A DNA stretch of 64,000 bases from Candidatus Thiodiazotropha sp. (ex Monitilora ramsayi) (GTDB lineage Bacteria; Pseudomonadota; Gammaproteobacteria; Chromatiales; Chromatiaceae): the NCBI GenBank assembly GCA_025655575.1, contig JAHXIP010000004.1, forward strand, positions 62,001 through 126,000, given 5' to 3'. Within the stretch, counting starts at the first letter, position 1, and each line of letters begins with the position of its first letter. Shown piece after piece: positions 62,761-64,000 of this stretch. The position numbers were made by a program, and so were the translations under genes. The notes beneath the pieces are model-generated. The model worked only from the letters and a program-made list of their open reading frames with translations. It did not search any database and was not told the origin of the DNA.

Positions 62761-63114
62761 ATGGCGAGAAACAACAGACAGGACAAGCCATCGGAAGAAA
62801 CCGTGGCGGAAGCGATACGGATCGCCAAGGCCAACCAAAGGCCCGGACAGACCAAAGAGCAAACCAAAATGATCGCCCAGGGCATCCAGAAAGGTATCGA
62901 TCAATACAAGAAGCAGCAGAAGATTAAGGCACGGGAGATGGACAAGCGGCGTAAGAAGAATGTGCCTTCTGATATCGATCCGAGTTCTCAGCTTAACCCC
63001 AAGGAAAAGACAACATCCCCTGTCGACATCCAACAACACAATAAACTGCCTTGGGTACTACTCTTGGTATCCTGGGTTGTTTTCGCCGTCTATCTTTTTT
63101 CCTTCGGTCACTAG
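62761..63114 (+). CDS. DUF2956 family protein
   Basis: 117 aa. The basic, helical N-terminal part has the DUF2956 pattern (EETVAEAIRIAKANQRPGQTKEQTKMIAQGIQKGIDQYKKQQK). One C-terminal membrane span follows (about 97-115, PWVLLLVSWVVFAVYLF). A tail-anchored-like protein of unknown function, divergent from flgF with 148 bp between. Confidence 0.85.
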   Translation: MARNNRQDKPSEETVAEAIRIAKANQRPGQTKEQTKMIAQGIQKGIDQYKKQQKIKAREMDKRRKKNVPSDIDPSSQLNPKEKTTSPVDIQQHNKLPWVLLLVSWVVFAVYLFSFGH

Positions 63115-63480
63115 TGGCCATGTTGCCCATATTTACACTCTGTTCAGCAAAAATATTAGCCTGGCATTATATCTATTCAGTACGCTGATAATTATTGACG
63201 CATAACGACCAAGCTGTGTGGTGAAAACGAAACGTAGTCTGTATCTGAATAATACATATTGTTATGTATTTTTATTGCTGTCTTCTTGCGATATCGCAAG
63301 CTTGATATCTAACAAGTGAGTTCCAGTAAGACAATCAAGCCCTTTCACTGAAACCACCCCATGATCGATTGTTTCAATAGGCAGAACAGCAGCCCCGTAA
63401 AAGTAATGTTTGAGATGACATCCCCAGAGATTGGAGTCAATTCTGCACCGCCTCCACAACTTCCAACATTTACCAGAATG
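63115..63480. other. 366-bp gap without a gene, two palindromes
   Basis: No convincing gene. An AT stem AATACATA-TTGT-TATGTATT (63251-63270) followed by T-rich sequence could terminate the DUF2956 transcript. CTTGCGATATCGCAAG (63285-63300) is a perfect 16-bp palindrome. Confidence 0.5.
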
Positions 63481-64000
63481 TCAATAGACGCCAGGCGCTC
63501 TGGTATCGTTGTGGAGCGTCTTGATTCCGGAACGAGTGGCGGTCAGGTTCATGCGGGTACGCTTGTATACCCACACGTTTGCCGGTGGCAGATTCCAGAA
63601 AACCCGTTCGATCCGTTCACCTTCCACGCCAAGCGCATAGGCGAGTCTCACAGGGACCGGAGGCCTTGGCGAGTAAGTAAATTGCACCAGCTTACCTTCT
63701 GGATGCAGGATGGCGAATATCTGGGCAAGCACACGTATCCGTGTGTGGGTCCGCATACTCAACAGTGGCAGGCTCGATACAACATTATCTGCGAGACCCA
63801 ATGCCGAGCGTCTGAGTAGTTTTCGCAGGCGAGCAGCATCACCCTCTAACACCCGCAATGCCGGAAAATGTCTGGCCAATTCTGCCGCCAGAATCTGGTC
63901 TTTTTCCACCACGATCAGGCGGTCGGGTGTGACCCCCCGAGTCAGTAAGGCTGATGTCACAGCGCCCGTGCCTGCACCAAGTTCAACGGTAAGTCCTGTT
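63481..64000 (-). CDS. PmtA-like phospholipid N-methyltransferase, cut by the window edge
   Basis: The frame runs open to 64000, so only the C-terminal ~172 residues are seen. The internal GTG at 63960 is not the start: the SAM-binding motif VELGAGTGAV lies just upstream of and across it, followed by VVEKDQILAAELARHFP and the late motif NVVSSLPLLSM. QFTYSPRPPVP and FWNLPPANVWVYKR fit the PmtA group that methylates phosphatidylethanolamine. An rRNA-dimethylase relative is the alternative. Confidence 0.75.
   Translation of the reverse strand, partial: TGLTVELGAGTGAVTSALLTRGVTPDRLIVVEKDQILAAELARHFPALRVLEGDAARLRKLLRRSALGLADNVVSSLPLLSMRTHTRIRVLAQIFAILHPEGKLVQFTYSPRPPVPVRLAYALGVEGERIERVFWNLPPANVWVYKRTRMNLTATRSGIKTLHNDTRAPGVY

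Noticed and set aside
62613..62885. N-terminal extension of the flgF frame
   Set aside because: The extension covers the sigma-54 promoter and part of the divergent DUF2956 gene. Real FlgF proteins start at MDRM, which has a ribosome site.
63262..63459. 65-aa minus-strand ORF
   Set aside because: No ribosome site or recognisable family, and it spans the palindromic region.

Overview
The window looks like chromosome of a free-swimming, autotrophic, probably sulfur-oxidising gammaproteobacterium, of the Chromatiales/Sedimenticola/Thiodiazotropha type. That placement is inferred from the combination of form IA and form II RuBisCO, each with its own CbbQ/CbbO activase, a DUF302 protein, two secreted Tyr/Arg/Pro-rich proteins, FimX-like c-di-GMP signalling, and gammaproteobacterial housekeeping gene orders (rpsP-rimM-trmD-rplS, ffh next to a YpjD-like gene). 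No marker gene fixes the species. No tRNA, rRNA, CRISPR array, prophage or insertion sequence was seen.

Layout. 0.1-12.7 kb is a CO2-fixation island: cbbR diverges from cbbLS-cbbQ-cbbO (form IA, no carboxysome genes). A two-gene unknown operon follows on the opposite strand, then cbbM-cbbQ2-cbbO2 (form II). Perfect dyads lie in front of cbbL, cbbM and cbbQ2, and a 9-bp half-site is shared between cbbL and cbbQ2. 12.9-16.2 kb holds a DAHP synthase and a FimX-like protein with degenerate GGDEF and EAL motifs. 16.2-26.4 kb, mostly minus strand, holds a heptad-repeat membrane protein, a DUF302 protein, an orphan ParA-like ATPase, two secreted proteins sharing a YRFRP-type motif, and an RND pump with adaptor whose permease carries a long histone-H1-like tail. 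26.9-43 kb is a mixed region: a dynamin-like GTPase, a GAF-GGDEF/HDOD operon behind a sigma-28 promoter, a NrtR-like regulator with nadA, a second heptad-repeat protein, a K+ channel with a separate RCK gene, exonuclease I and a deacetylase.

43-50.5 kb holds a Pat/PatZ-type acetyltransferase behind a near-consensus sigma-28 promoter and the ribosomal/SRP housekeeping genes. 50.5-62.6 kb is a flagellar block on the minus strand (flgFGHIJKL-fliC-flaG-fliDST) with recognisable sigma-54 promoters before flgF, flgG and fliD and a sigma-28 promoter before fliC. flgA-E are not here. The window ends with a DUF2956 protein and a PmtA-type methyltransferase cut by the edge.

How parts connect. The two RuBisCO sets should serve different CO2/O2 conditions, each re-activated by its own AAA+/vWA pair. 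The sigma-28 matches tie protein acetylation and c-di-GMP/HDOD signalling to the flagellar regulon. The most novel-looking items are the two-member heptad-repeat family with a C-terminal RPM...PW signature, the YRFRP secreted pair, and the unknown two-gene operon between the RuBisCO systems.
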